Shown here in pieces: positions 42,425-50,928 of a stretch of 64,000 bases of DNA (position 1 is the first letter of the stretch; each line of letters starts with the position of its first letter). The position numbers and the translations under genes are program-made. Under the pieces are notes generated by a model. That model had not been told where the DNA came from, ran no database searches, and was given only the letters and a program-made list of their open reading frames with translations. The DNA comes from Aquicoccus sp. G2-2 (GTDB lineage: Bacteria; Pseudomonadota; Alphaproteobacteria; Rhodobacterales; Rhodobacteraceae). The DNA lies in contig NZ_JAYDCK010000003.1 of assembly GCF_034555965.1 (NCBI RefSeq), positions 3,162,001-3,226,000 on the forward strand, written 5' to 3'.

Positions 42425-43426
42425 TCAAACCTCGGCCAGCGCATCCACAAGCCGTGCCGCGCCTTGGCGGAACGGATCGACGGTGGGCAGGCCCATTTCG
42501 GCTTCAACCCCGGCGAGATAGCCTTCGAACTCATCGTTGCTCATGTGCTGGGTGTTGACCGAAATGCCGACCACCTTGCAAGCCGGGTTGGCGACATGCG
42601 CCAGCGTCAGCGCCACGTCGCGCAGGGTTTGCAGGCTGGGTTGCTGATAGTCCGGCAGGCCGCGCATGTGTTCGCGGGTCGGCTCATGGCACAGGATCAG
42701 CGCATCCGGCTGCCCGCCATGCACCAGCGCCATTGTCACACCGGAATAGCTGACGTGAAAGAGCGAGCCTTGCCCTTCGATCATGTCCCAGTGGTCGGCG
42801 TCGTTGTCGGGGGAGAGCCATTCCACGGCCCCGGCCATGAAATCGGCCACCACCGCATCAAGCGGCACACCATGCCCGGTGATCAGGATGCCGGTTTGGC
42901 CGGTGGCGCGGAAGCTTGATTTCAGCCCGCGCGCCTTCATTTCGCCATCCATCGCCAGCGCGGTGTACATCTTGCCGACCGAGCAATCGGTGCCCACGGC
43001 AAGGCAGCGTTTGCCGGTGCGTTTCTTGCCATTGGCGATCGGGTATTTCACATCCGGCACCCGCACGTCATGCAATTGCCGCCCGGTGGCTTCGGCCACG
43101 GCGACCAGATCCGGCTCATCACGCAGGAGGTTGTGCAAGCCGGAGGCCAGATCGAAGCCTTCTTCGAGCGCCGCAATCAGCACCTTTTTCCACGCTTGGC
43201 TGATCAAACCGCCGCGATTGGCGACGCCGATCACCAGCGTCTTTGCCCCGGCGGTCTTGGCCTCTTCCAGCGTCATGTCGGCAAGTCCGAGATCGGCCTT
43301 GCAGCCATCCATGCGGAACTGACCGACGGCGTTGTCGGGCCGCCAGTCCTTGATGCCTTGCGCCACTTTCGCGGCCAGTTGGTCAGGCGCATCGCCAAGG
43401 AACAGAAGATACGGTGTCTTGATCAT
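42425..43426 (-). CDS. dgcN: DgcN-type N-acetyltransferase (DUF1611 family)
   Basis: A 333-residue DUF1611 protein. The P-loop-like segment 'LAVGTDCSVGKMYTAL' near 150 and 'MIEGQGSLFHVSYSGVT' near 225 are typical. In marine bacteria the DgcN member acetylates D-glutamate with acetyl-CoA, giving the substrate of DgcA. The identification rests on this domain plus adjacency of dgcA. ATG 43426 (MIKTPYLLFLGDAPDQ) is chosen, and the open frame runs much further upstream into the divergent region without homology. Confidence 0.87.
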   Translation of the reverse strand: MIKTPYLLFLGDAPDQLAAKVAQGIKDWRPDNAVGQFRMDGCKADLGLADMTLEEAKTAGAKTLVIGVANRGGLISQAWKKVLIAALEEGFDLASGLHNLLRDEPDLVAVAEATGRQLHDVRVPDVKYPIANGKKRTGKRCLAVGTDCSVGKMYTALAMDGEMKARGLKSSFRATGQTGILITGHGVPLDAVVADFMAGAVEWLSPDNDADHWDMIEGQGSLFHVSYSGVTMALVHGGQPDALILCHEPTREHMRGLPDYQQPSLQTLRDVALTLAHVANPACKVVGISVNTQHMSNDEFEGYLAGVEAEMGLPTVDPFRQGAARLVDALAEV

Positions 43427-43729
43427 CGCAAAGAGCCTTTCAAACGTTTGTGGAATTCCCCGCCCGGCAGTTTCGTGCAACAGCGCCGGGAGAGGGTTGC
43501 AAAAACTGGCGCGATTGGCGCGAAATTCCGATGTTTCTCCTGCGATTATGAGGGATATTCGCAGGAAGTTCGAGTGATGGAGGATACGCGCAACATATCT
43601 TTTGCGCCGCACTATGCGATCCGCCGATTTTTCGCGTCTGGCGAATCTCCCTTGCAGCCCGCCGCGCAATTTAATATCGCTCAGCCCGGAATTCTCCGCA
43701 ATATCCTTGCTTACTGAAAGGTGCCGCCC
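43427..43729. promoter_or_regulatory. Divergent control region dgcN / mcl1 with 8-bp palindrome
   Basis: This 303-base gap separates dgcN (minus) from mcl1 (plus). TCCTGCGA (43538-43545) and TCGCAGGA (43559-43566) are perfect inverted arms 13 bases apart, about two turns centre to centre, a good operator candidate. A second feature is the GGCGCGATTGGCGCG direct repeat near 43508. A 46-codon frame (43577-43717) lacks a binding site and was not called. Neither the regulator nor the exact promoter can be assigned. Confidence 0.5.
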
Positions 43730-44686
43730 ATGTCCTTCCGTGTTCAGCCTTCTGCGCCCGCCCGCCCGAACCGTTGTCAGCTTTTTGGCCCCGGATCGCG
43801 CACCGCTTTGTTTGAAAAAATGGCTGCGTCGGCGGCGGATGTGGTCAATCTTGATCTTGAAGACAGCGTGGCACCAAGCGACAAGGACGTTGCGCGCAAG
43901 AACATTATCGCGGCCACGCATGAGGTTGATTGGGGCAACAAATACCTTTCGGTGCGGATCAACGGGCTTGATACGCCGCATTGGTACAAGGATGTGGTTG
44001 ACCTGTTGGAAAATGCCTCTGACCGGCTCGATCAGATCATGATCCCGATGGTGGGCTGCGCCGAGGATATTTATGCTGTCGAAGCCCTTGTCGCGTCGGT
44101 CGAGAAAGCCAAGGGCCGGGCCAAGCCGGTCACGCTTGAAGTCATCATCGAAACCGCTGCGGGCATTGCCCATATCGAAGAAATCGCCGCCGCGTCACCG
44201 CGCTTGCAGGCGGTTTCCTTCGGGTATGCCGATTTTGCCGCTTCGATGGGGATGCAGACCACCGGCATCGGCGGCACGCAGGAAAATTACGCCATGCTGC
44301 ATGACGGACAGTCTTATTGGGGCGATCCGTGGCATTATGCGATTTCGTCGCTTGTCGCGGCCTGCCGGACGCATGGGGTGCTGCCGGTTGATGGCCCGTA
44401 TGGTGATTTTTCGGACGAGGCCGGGTTCATCGCGCACGCGAAACGCTCGGCTACGCTCGGGATGGTTGGCAAATGGGCAATCCATCCCAAGCAGGTGAAG
44501 CTTTCCAACGAGGTGTTCACCCCGACCGCCGAAGCGGTGGCAGAGGCGCGCGAAATCCTTTCAGAGATGGAAAAAGCCAACGCCGCCGGGATGGGGGCGG
44601 TGACTTACAAGGGCAAGCTGATCGACCAAGCGTCAATGAAGCAGGCGGAAGTGATCGTGCGCATGGCCGAATTGGCGCAGGGCTGA
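43730..44686 (+). CDS. mcl1: L-malyl-CoA/beta-methylmalyl-CoA lyase
   Basis: A 318-residue HpcH/HpaI-type lyase with the same length as Rhodobacter Mcl1. It cleaves beta-methylmalyl-CoA and malyl-CoA into glyoxylate and propionyl- or acetyl-CoA in the ethylmalonyl-CoA pathway of acetate assimilation. 'VVNLDLEDSVAPSDK' carries the metal-binding Glu/Asp, and 'VIIETAAGIAHIEEI' the second Glu. 'GKWAIHPKQV' is the substrate-binding loop. ATG 43730 gives the conserved start MSFRVQPSAPARPN. Confidence 0.95.
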   Translation: MSFRVQPSAPARPNRCQLFGPGSRTALFEKMAASAADVVNLDLEDSVAPSDKDVARKNIIAATHEVDWGNKYLSVRINGLDTPHWYKDVVDLLENASDRLDQIMIPMVGCAEDIYAVEALVASVEKAKGRAKPVTLEVIIETAAGIAHIEEIAAASPRLQAVSFGYADFAASMGMQTTGIGGTQENYAMLHDGQSYWGDPWHYAISSLVAACRTHGVLPVDGPYGDFSDEAGFIAHAKRSATLGMVGKWAIHPKQVKLSNEVFTPTAEAVAEAREILSEMEKANAAGMGAVTYKGKLIDQASMKQAEVIVRMAELAQG

Positions 44687-44694
44687 GGGCGCGC

Positions 44695-44713
44695 GATTTT
44701 TCGGCGAAAAATC
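44695..44713. terminator. Hairpin between convergent mcl1 and DODA-like genes
   Basis: GATTTTTC (44695-44702) and GAAAAATC (44706-44713) form a perfect 8-bp stem with loop GGC. It starts eight bases after the mcl1 stop codon. The A/T-rich stem gives U-rich arms on both strands, which suits a bidirectional terminator between convergent genes, though no long T tract follows. Confidence 0.5.
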
Positions 44714-44723
44714 GGGCGGTGCG

Positions 44724-45521
44724 TTAATCGAAGCGCCAGCTTGAGGCGGTGACACCGCCGTAGATGTCATCCTCGTGATAGATGCGGGTGGCGGGGGCGT
44801 CTTCGGCGGCGCCAAGCGCGGCGAAGAGTGGCACGAGGTGATCTTCGCGCGCGTGGCATTGCCGGGCGTAAGGCGCGCTTTCCCACCCTTCGAGGGCTGT
44901 CGTGCGCGCCGGTGCGGGCAGGGCAAGCGTGTCGTTAAGCCAGCCATCGAATGCCATCGAGGGGGCTTTTGCGGCGGGGCCGAAGGCGCGCAGGTTGTGG
45001 TAAGAGAGCCCCGAGCCGATAATCAGCACGCCATCATCGCGCAGGGGTGCCAATGCGCGGCCAAGGGCAAAATGCTCTGCCGGGGCATAGTTTGCGCGCA
45101 TGGAAACCTGAAAAAGTGGCATGTCGGCGTCTGGCCAGAGGATTGCCATGGGAACGAAGGTGCCGTGATCAAAGCCGCGCGCATCGTCGAGCCGGGAGGG
45201 CAGGCCAGCGGCGGCGATCAGCCCTGCCGTGCGTTCGGCCAGCGCGGGCGCGCCGGGGGCGGGGTAGGTGATTTCATAGGTATGTGGCGGGAAATTGTAG
45301 TAGTCATAGAGCATCGGCGGCGCGGGCGCGTGCATCACGGTGAAGGCATCCTGCTCTTCCCAATGGCCGGAGATCATCAGGACGGCCTTGGGGCGTTCGG
45401 GCAGCTCGCCCGGCAGGCGTTTGAAGGACGCTTCAAGTGCTGCGAAGGTGGTGCGCATGTTTTCGACCCAAGGCCACGGACCGCCGCCATGGGAAATGAA
45501 ATAGCTGGGCATACGGGTCAT
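44724..45521 (-). CDS. DODA-type extradiol dioxygenase family (YgiD-like)
   Basis: A 265-residue protein of the class III extradiol ring-cleavage dioxygenases. The Fe/Zn ligands are His in 'YFISHGGGPW' and 'HTYEI', and 'RGFDHGTFVPM' plus 'LIIGSGLSYHNLRAF' mark the DODA subgroup, which includes YgiD (4,5-DOPA dioxygenase). Natural substrate in bacteria is generally unclear. ATG 45521 has AAGGAGA upstream. Confidence 0.9.
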   Translation of the reverse strand: MTRMPSYFISHGGGPWPWVENMRTTFAALEASFKRLPGELPERPKAVLMISGHWEEQDAFTVMHAPAPPMLYDYYNFPPHTYEITYPAPGAPALAERTAGLIAAAGLPSRLDDARGFDHGTFVPMAILWPDADMPLFQVSMRANYAPAEHFALGRALAPLRDDGVLIIGSGLSYHNLRAFGPAAKAPSMAFDGWLNDTLALPAPARTTALEGWESAPYARQCHAREDHLVPLFAALGAAEDAPATRIYHEDDIYGGVTASSWRFD

Positions 45522-45620
45522 GCGGGTCTCCTTGGCGCCTGTCAGGTGAGAACCTAGGCGCATTGGCGGCGCATGAGAACCGTCACTGGCAAACAGGGGC
45601 TGTGCGCAAATGCGCCTGTG

Positions 45621-45938
45621 TCAGCCTTTGTCGGTTGAGACGTTTTCCTTGAACGCGGTTTCGAACGCGGCCTTTTGTTCCGGGCTTGCCGCCGTCTGCT
45701 GCTGTGCTTTCCAGTCGTCATAGGGCATTCCATAGAACGCTTCGCGGCCTTCGGCTTTGGTCATTTCGATGCCGCGCTCGGCGGCGGCTTCCTGATACCA
45801 GCGCGACAGGCAGTTGCGGCAGAATCCGGCGAGGTTCATCAGGTCGATATTCTGCACTTCGGCGCGATCCTGCATCAGGTGTTGACGCAGGCGGCGGAAG
45901 GCGGCGGCTTCAAGCTCGGTGCGGGTTTGGTCGTCCAT
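45621..45938 (-). CDS. DUF1244 family protein
   Basis: A 105-residue soluble protein. The core 'LMNLAGFCRNCLSRWYQEAA' with two close cysteines and 'EAFYGMPYDDWKAQQ' define DUF1244, a family of unknown function conserved in proteobacteria. It starts 17 bases after the N-formylglutamate amidohydrolase gene ends, so the two are probably one transcript. Confidence 0.9.
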   Translation of the reverse strand: MDDQTRTELEAAAFRRLRQHLMQDRAEVQNIDLMNLAGFCRNCLSRWYQEAAAERGIEMTKAEGREAFYGMPYDDWKAQQQTAASPEQKAAFETAFKENVSTDKG

Positions 45939-45954
45939 CGGTTGCTTCCTTTCG

Positions 45955-46694
45955 TCAAAGGCCGGTTTCAGCAAGCACCTCGGCGAAGATCGGTGCGAGG
46001 CGGCGGGCCCAGCCATTTTGCTGCTCGGGGGTTTCGATCACATCGTGGCGCAGTTCGATCAGAACATTGGGGCGACCGTTGCGCAAGGCGTGTTGATCAA
46101 AGGAATCGCCCGGTAGATGCCCGGCATAGGGTTGATTATCCCCGACGCAAAGATCGGGTTCGCGGCGCAGGCGGGCAATCAGCGCGGGGCCAAGGGGCAG
46201 TTCCCGGCATGAAGCACGCCGATTTGCCATGGGCGCGGAGCGCGACCGTTCAGCTTGGGCGAAAAGCTATGGATCGCGGCGATGACGGTATCATCGCGGC
46301 GTGCGGCGAGCCTTTCATAGGCGCTGTGATAGGGCTGCCAGAAGGCGGCGAGGCGGCGGGCTTCTTCCTCGGGCGTGATGTGGCGGTTGGCGGGAATGAT
46401 GGTGCCGTCGTATAGCTTCATGATCAGCGTTGGATCATCCGGCCCGCGATTGGGATCAATCACCAGCCGGGAAAAGCACGACAAAACCGCAGGCGCGTCG
46501 AGCAGGTCAGCCAGCGCCGTGGTCACCCCGGCGGCCCCCAGATCATAGGCGATATGGCGGGCCATTTCCGAAGCTGGCAGGCCAAGCGAGCCACCGTTCA
46601 CGCAGTCCGGCACCTGATTGGAGGCGTGATCGCAGGTGATCAACCAACGCGAGGAGCGGGTTTCCTGATGAATGCGGTATGCTTGTTGTGTCAT
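45955..46694 (-). pseudogene. N-formylglutamate amidohydrolase, one frameshift
   Basis: The first frame (ATG 46694) gives the family N-terminus with 'WLITCDHASNQVPD' (metal-binding Asp-His) and 'FSRLVIDPNRGPDDP', but ends after '...IGVLHAGNCPLAPR'. The neighbouring frame continues 'ALIARLRREPDLCVGDNQPY' and 'VLIELRHDVI' to the end at 45955. Adding one G to the coding-strand GGG (complement of 46203-46205) gives one protein of 246 residues. The enzyme hydrolyses N-formyl-L-glutamate, the last step of a histidine degradation route, or related amides. Confidence 0.85.
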
Positions 46695-46827
46695 TTGCCT
46701 GTTTCCCCCGCAAAGGCGTTTAGGCGAGATCGCGGGGGAAGTGAATTGCGCAATTGCGCCGCGTGGTGTTTGTTAGCGATAACCTATAGGATTGAACAGC
46801 AAAGAAAATGTGCAGCGCAGGCAGAAA

Positions 46828-48273
46828 ATGAAACGAAATCGCAATGTGAAAATCGTGGCCACACTTGGGCCAGCATCGAATGATTATGAGACCATCAAGG
46901 CGCTGCATGAGGCGGGGGCGGATGTGTTCCGGCTCAACATGAGCCATGGCAGCCATGATGAAATCCGCGAGCGCCACCGGATCATCCGCGAGATCGAGCG
47001 CGAGTTGGACAGCCCGATTGCGATTCTGGCCGATTTGCAGGGGCCGAAGCTGCGCGTGGGGGCGTTTGTGCGTGGTGAGGAGGAATTGGCGGAGGGGGCT
47101 ATGTTCCGGCTTGACCTTAAGGAGACGCAAGGCGATGCGGCCCGCGTTTCTTTGCCGCATCCGGAGATATTCGCGGCCCTTGAGCCGGGGGCGATGCTGT
47201 TGGTCAATGATGGCAAAATCCGGTTGCAGGTAAAGGACTGCGGTGCGGATTTTGCCGATTGCGAGGTGGTGACGGGAGGCACGATTTCCGATCGCAAGGG
47301 TGTCAATGTGCCCGATGTCGTGTTGCCGCTGGCGGCGCTGTCGGAGAAGGACCGCGATGATCTGGAGGTTGCCTGTGATCTGGGTGTGGACTGGATCGCG
47401 TTGAGTTTCGTGCAGCGCCCCGAGGACGTTGAGGAGGCGCGCGCGCTGGTGAATGGCCGCGCGGCGGTGCTGTCGAAGATCGAGAAACCTGCGGCGGTGG
47501 CGCGGTTTGACGCCATTCTCGCGGTGTCGGACGGAATCATGGTGGCGCGGGGTGATCTGGGCGTGGAGTTGCCGGTGCAGAACGTGCCGCCGATTCAGAA
47601 GCGGTTGGTGCGCCATTGCCGGGCGGCCGCGAAGCCGGTGATTGTGGCGACGCAGATGCTGGAAAGCATGGTGACAAGCCCAATGCCCACCCGCGCCGAG
47701 GTGTCGGACGTGGCCAACGCGATTTACGAGGGGGCCGATGCGGTGATGCTGTCGGCGGAATCGGCGGCGGGTGATTACCCGGTTGAGGCGGTGACGACGA
47801 TGTCGAACGTGGCGGTGGAGGTCGAGGGCGATCCGAACTACCGCGATGTGATGGAAGCCACCCGCAAGGCCGACCGCGAAAGCGTGGCCGATGGCATTGT
47901 CGCGGCGGCGCGCGAGATTGCGGAGACGACCGATATCAAAGTGATCTGTTGTTTCACGCAATCGGGCACCACGGCGCTTTTGACCGCACGAGAGCGCCCG
48001 CGTGTGCCGATCATCGCCATGACCAGCCTGCGCGGCACGGCGCGGCGGCTGGCGCTGAGCTGGGGCACGAATTGCATCATGACGGGCGAGTTGCAGCGAT
48101 TCAAACAAGCGGTGGTGAACGCAGCGCGCGCGGCAAGGGTGCATGGCTATGCCACGGCGGAGGATCAGATCGTGGTGACGGCGGGCGTGCCGTTCAACCA
48201 ACCGGGCACAACCAACATCTTGCGCGTGGCGCCGTGTGATGAAAGTTTGATTTTTGCCTCTGACCCGGAGTAA
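46828..48273 (+). CDS. pyk: Pyruvate kinase
   Basis: A 481-residue pyruvate kinase, which makes pyruvate and ATP from phosphoenolpyruvate. 'KIVATLGPASNDYETIKAL', 'VFRLNMSHGSHDEIR' and the catalytic Lys/metal region 'VLSKIEKPAAV...DGIMVARGDLGVE' are intact, followed by the C-terminal regulatory domain. ATG 46828 (MKRNRNVKIVATLGP) fits the family, and the frame is open from 46792. It diverges from the formylglutamate amidohydrolase gene. Confidence 0.97.
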   Translation: MKRNRNVKIVATLGPASNDYETIKALHEAGADVFRLNMSHGSHDEIRERHRIIREIERELDSPIAILADLQGPKLRVGAFVRGEEELAEGAMFRLDLKETQGDAARVSLPHPEIFAALEPGAMLLVNDGKIRLQVKDCGADFADCEVVTGGTISDRKGVNVPDVVLPLAALSEKDRDDLEVACDLGVDWIALSFVQRPEDVEEARALVNGRAAVLSKIEKPAAVARFDAILAVSDGIMVARGDLGVELPVQNVPPIQKRLVRHCRAAAKPVIVATQMLESMVTSPMPTRAEVSDVANAIYEGADAVMLSAESAAGDYPVEAVTTMSNVAVEVEGDPNYRDVMEATRKADRESVADGIVAAAREIAETTDIKVICCFTQSGTTALLTARERPRVPIIAMTSLRGTARRLALSWGTNCIMTGELQRFKQAVVNAARAARVHGYATAEDQIVVTAGVPFNQPGTTNILRVAPCDESLIFASDPE

Positions 48274-48323
48274 CATTGGGGTGTGAGAAAGTTTGTTGCG
48301 GGTTATTCTGAGCGGGGTGTGAG

Positions 48324-48554
48324 ATGCACTTGGATTTTGATATGGCACTGGTTGTCGGTATCATCGTCGGCATTTTCGCAATCCCGTCAGTTGTTTCCTC
48401 GCTCTCGGACAAGCACACGCCGCGGGTCGCGGCGATTGCGCTGATCGTGGGTGGCGGGCTTGTGGCCTGGGCGGTGACCCAGAAGCCGGGCGGCTATCAG
48501 ATAGATGAAATTCCCAGCGTGGTGGTTCAGGTTATTGGTCGGTTCGTCAACTGA
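48324..48554 (+). CDS. Small two-helix membrane protein, 76 aa
   Basis: Two hydrophobic helices (about 8-25 and 36-55) joined by a short polar loop (SDKHTPRVA), with the C-terminus probably outside. GTGAG lies just before ATG 48324. It stands 50 bases after pyk on the same strand and may be co-transcribed. No family recognised with confidence; similar small proteins are conserved near pyk in related bacteria, to my recollection. Confidence 0.7.
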   Translation: MHLDFDMALVVGIIVGIFAIPSVVSSLSDKHTPRVAAIALIVGGGLVAWAVTQKPGGYQIDEIPSVVVQVIGRFVN

Positions 48555-48631
48555 GCGGTGCGTGCTGTCGTGTTCGGGTTGCGAGGCTGGCTTGGGGAAA
48601 CCCCTTTCGGGGGTGCCCGGCGGCAAGGGAC

Positions 48632-48660
48632 TTGCCAATCCTGCATAGCCTCAGTATAGG
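48632..48660 (+). promoter_or_regulatory. Probable promoter of rpmI-rplT
   Basis: TTGCCA (48632-48637) and TATAGG (48655-48660) are separated by 17 bases. They lie about 80 bases before the rpmI start codon, leaving room for a leader. In many bacteria L20 represses this operon through the leader, but no L20-binding fold could be identified by eye. Confidence 0.55.
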
Positions 48661-48741
48661 ACGCCACTTGAACCTGCGCGGCCGGCCCGGAGTGGCATGC
48701 CGAGTCGTGCAATGGAACCGACCCGAATGAAGGAGACGGAA

Positions 48742-48942
48742 ATGCCCAAGATGAAGACCAAGTCGAGCTGCAAGAAGCGGTTCAAAGTGACCGCCAATGG
48801 CAAAGTCTTGACGGCACAGGCCGGCAAGCGTCATGGCATGATCAAACGCACCACCAAGTTTATCCGCAACGCACGTGGCACCACCACGATGAGTGCTCCT
48901 GACGCGAAGATCGTCAAGAGCATGATGCCGTATTCGCGCTAA
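48742..48942 (+). CDS. rpmI: 50S ribosomal protein L35
   Basis: A 66-residue basic L35 ('[20 protein letters not shown]' and the 'KRHGMIKRT' segment), part of the large ribosomal subunit. AAGGAGA lies upstream of ATG 48742. rplT follows after 14 bases, as usual. infC, often the first gene of this operon in other bacteria, is not upstream here. Confidence 0.97.
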   Translation: MPKMKTKSSCKKRFKVTANGKVLTAQAGKRHGMIKRTTKFIRNARGTTTMSAPDAKIVKSMMPYSR

Positions 48943-48956
48943 GGAGGGCTTGAGAG

Positions 48957-49319
48957 ATGTCGAGAGTTAAAGGCGGAACCACCACCCACGCACGCCACAA
49001 GAAGGTGATCAAGGCCGCGAAAGGCTATTACGGTCGTCGCAAGAATACCTTCAAGGTTGCCCGTCAGGCGGTGGACAAGGCCAACCAATACGCCACCCGT
49101 GACCGCAAGGCGCGCAAGCGCAGCTTCCGGGCGCTGTGGATTCAGCGGATCAACGCTGCCGTGCGCTCGCATGACGAGGCGCTGAGCTATTCACGCTTCA
49201 TCAACGGGCTGGACAAGGCCGGGATCGAAGTGGACCGCAAGGTGCTGGCCGATCTGGCCGTTCATGAGCCGGATGCATTTGCGGCCATCGTCGATCAGGC
49301 GAAAGCCGCACTGGCCTGA
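48957..49319 (+). CDS. rplT: 50S ribosomal protein L20
   Basis: A 120-residue L20 with the basic N-terminal extension ('[20 protein letters not shown]') and globular C-terminal domain ('[20 protein letters not shown]'). It binds 23S rRNA early in 50S assembly and can repress its own operon. AAGGAGG lies upstream of ATG 48957. An intrinsic terminator follows 27 bases after the stop. Confidence 0.98.
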   Translation: MSRVKGGTTTHARHKKVIKAAKGYYGRRKNTFKVARQAVDKANQYATRDRKARKRSFRALWIQRINAAVRSHDEALSYSRFINGLDKAGIEVDRKVLADLAVHEPDAFAAIVDQAKAALA

Positions 49320-49343
49320 GACGGGCCATGCACAGGAATTTTG

Positions 49344-49380
49344 AAGCCGCCGGACCGCATGGCCCGGCGGCTTTGTTTCT
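49344..49380 (+). terminator. Intrinsic terminator of rpmI-rplT
   Basis: GCCGCCGG (49346-49353) and CCGGCGGC (49364-49371) form a perfect 8-bp stem with ten-base loop, followed by TTTGTTTCTT. It closes the ribosomal protein operon before trkH. Confidence 0.85.
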
Positions 49381-49432
49381 TCCGGCACCCGGCACTTTGC
49401 CGAACGCCGGATAGCAGACGGGGGCGGGGCCG

Positions 49433-50847
49433 ATGCGCGTCGTTGTTTTCGTCAATGCGGTGATCATGCTGTTTTTCGCGGCCCTGATGGGGCTTTGCGG
49501 GTTGTTTTTCAGCGACAGCGCTATGGTCTTTGAAGACGCTTTCGTGCTGGTTGGTACGGTCAGCCTGTTTTTGGCGATTGCCACCAACCATCCGATCACG
49601 GCGATGAGCCGCAATCACACGTTTTTGCTGACCTCCTCGGTCTGGCTTAGCGGGACGCTGGCCGGGGCGGTGCCGTTGCTTATCTGGGGGATGCACCCGG
49701 CGGATGCGGTGTTTGAGGCGATGTCGGCACTGACGACAACCGGGGCGACGGTGCTTTCGGGGTTGGACGAAGCGCCGAAGGGGATTTTGTTCTGGCGGGC
49801 GTTGTTGCAGGGGTTTGGCGGGATCGGGTTTATCGTGACGGGCATGGCTTTGCTGCCGATGCTGCGCACCGGGGGGATGCAGCTTTTCCGCACCGAAAGT
49901 TCGGACACGGGCGAGAAGGAGTTGAACACGGCGGCGCGGTTTGCGGGTGCGTCGCTTGCGGTTTACCTTGGCCTGATCGTGCTTTGCGCCGTGACCTATC
50001 ATGTTGGCGGCATGAATGTTTTCGACGCGATTACCCACGCGATGACGACGCTTTCGACGGGTGGGTTTTCAAATTACGACGCCTCTTTCGGGCATTTCGC
50101 AAGCCCGTTTCTGCATTGGGCCGGGACGATTTTCATGGCGCTGGGGGCGGTGCCGTTCGTTTGGTATATCCGCGCCGCCTATCGCCGGAAATTTGCCAGC
50201 GAACAGGTTTTCGTAATGTTCAAGATGCTGGCGGCGGTGATCTTGGTGCTGAGCGTGTGGCTGGTTCTGCGCAGCGGGCGGAGCTTTTTCGATGCGCTGA
50301 CCGAGGTGGCGTTCAACGTGATTTCGATTGTCACCACGACGGGCTATGCGACCGAGAATTTCCTTGCCTGGGGGCCGTTTGCGGTGGCGATGTTCTTTTT
50401 CCTCACTGCGGTGGGCGGCTGCACCGGCTCGACCGCGGGGGGGCCAAGATGATGCGGTGGATCATCCTTGGCCGCGCCATCGCCACTTCAATCCAGCGAA
50501 TCCGGCATCCGCATGGCCTGTTTACCATCCGTTATGAGGGGCGCCCGGTGAGCGAGGACGTGCTGACCGGGGTGATCAGCTTTTTCATGTTCTATTTCCT
50601 GACCGTCTCGCTTTTGGGGGCGGTGCTGAGCCTGACCGGGCTTGATTTCGACACTGCGATCAGCGGGGCGTTGACGGCGGTTGCGAATGTTGGCCCCGGT
50701 GTTGGCGATGTCATCGGCCCGGCGGGAAATTTTGCCCCGCTTGACGGGTGGCAGAAAATGCTGCTGGCGTTTGGCATGTATGCCGGGCGGTTGGAAATGT
50801 TGACGGTTTATGTGCTTTTCACCCGCAGCTTCTGGCGTGAATTCTAA
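49433..50847 (+). pseudogene. trkH: Trk-type potassium transporter membrane subunit TrkH, one frameshift
   Basis: The first frame (ATG 49433) encodes the N-terminal two-thirds with selectivity-filter motifs such as 'MSALTTTGATVLSGLD' and 'AMTTLSTGGFSNYDASFG', ending in '...VGGCTGSTAGGPR' stop. The next frame continues 'KMMRWIILGRAI' through the last pore repeat 'LTAVANVGPGVGDVIGPAGN' to TAA 50847. One extra G in the G7 run 50437-50443 gives a 471-residue protein of family length. The four pore loops are otherwise intact, so a sequence error is the better explanation. TrkH imports K+ with TrkA, which is not in the window. Confidence 0.9.
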
Positions 50848-50928
50848 GCTTGTGGCACGACCGGGGAAACTTGTGATCGGCGTCAAGCTGAGGTAGCTGT
50901 TGCGGCGATTTTACAGGAGTAGATTGTC

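Noticed and set aside
43577-43717. 46-codon frame in the dgcN-mcl1 intergenic region
   Set aside because: No ribosome binding site, no recognisable motif, and it overlaps the probable mcl1 promoter region.
46720-48348. 542-codon open frame antisense to pyk
   Set aside because: Shadow of pyruvate kinase; composition dominated by Arg and His, no start signal and no domain.
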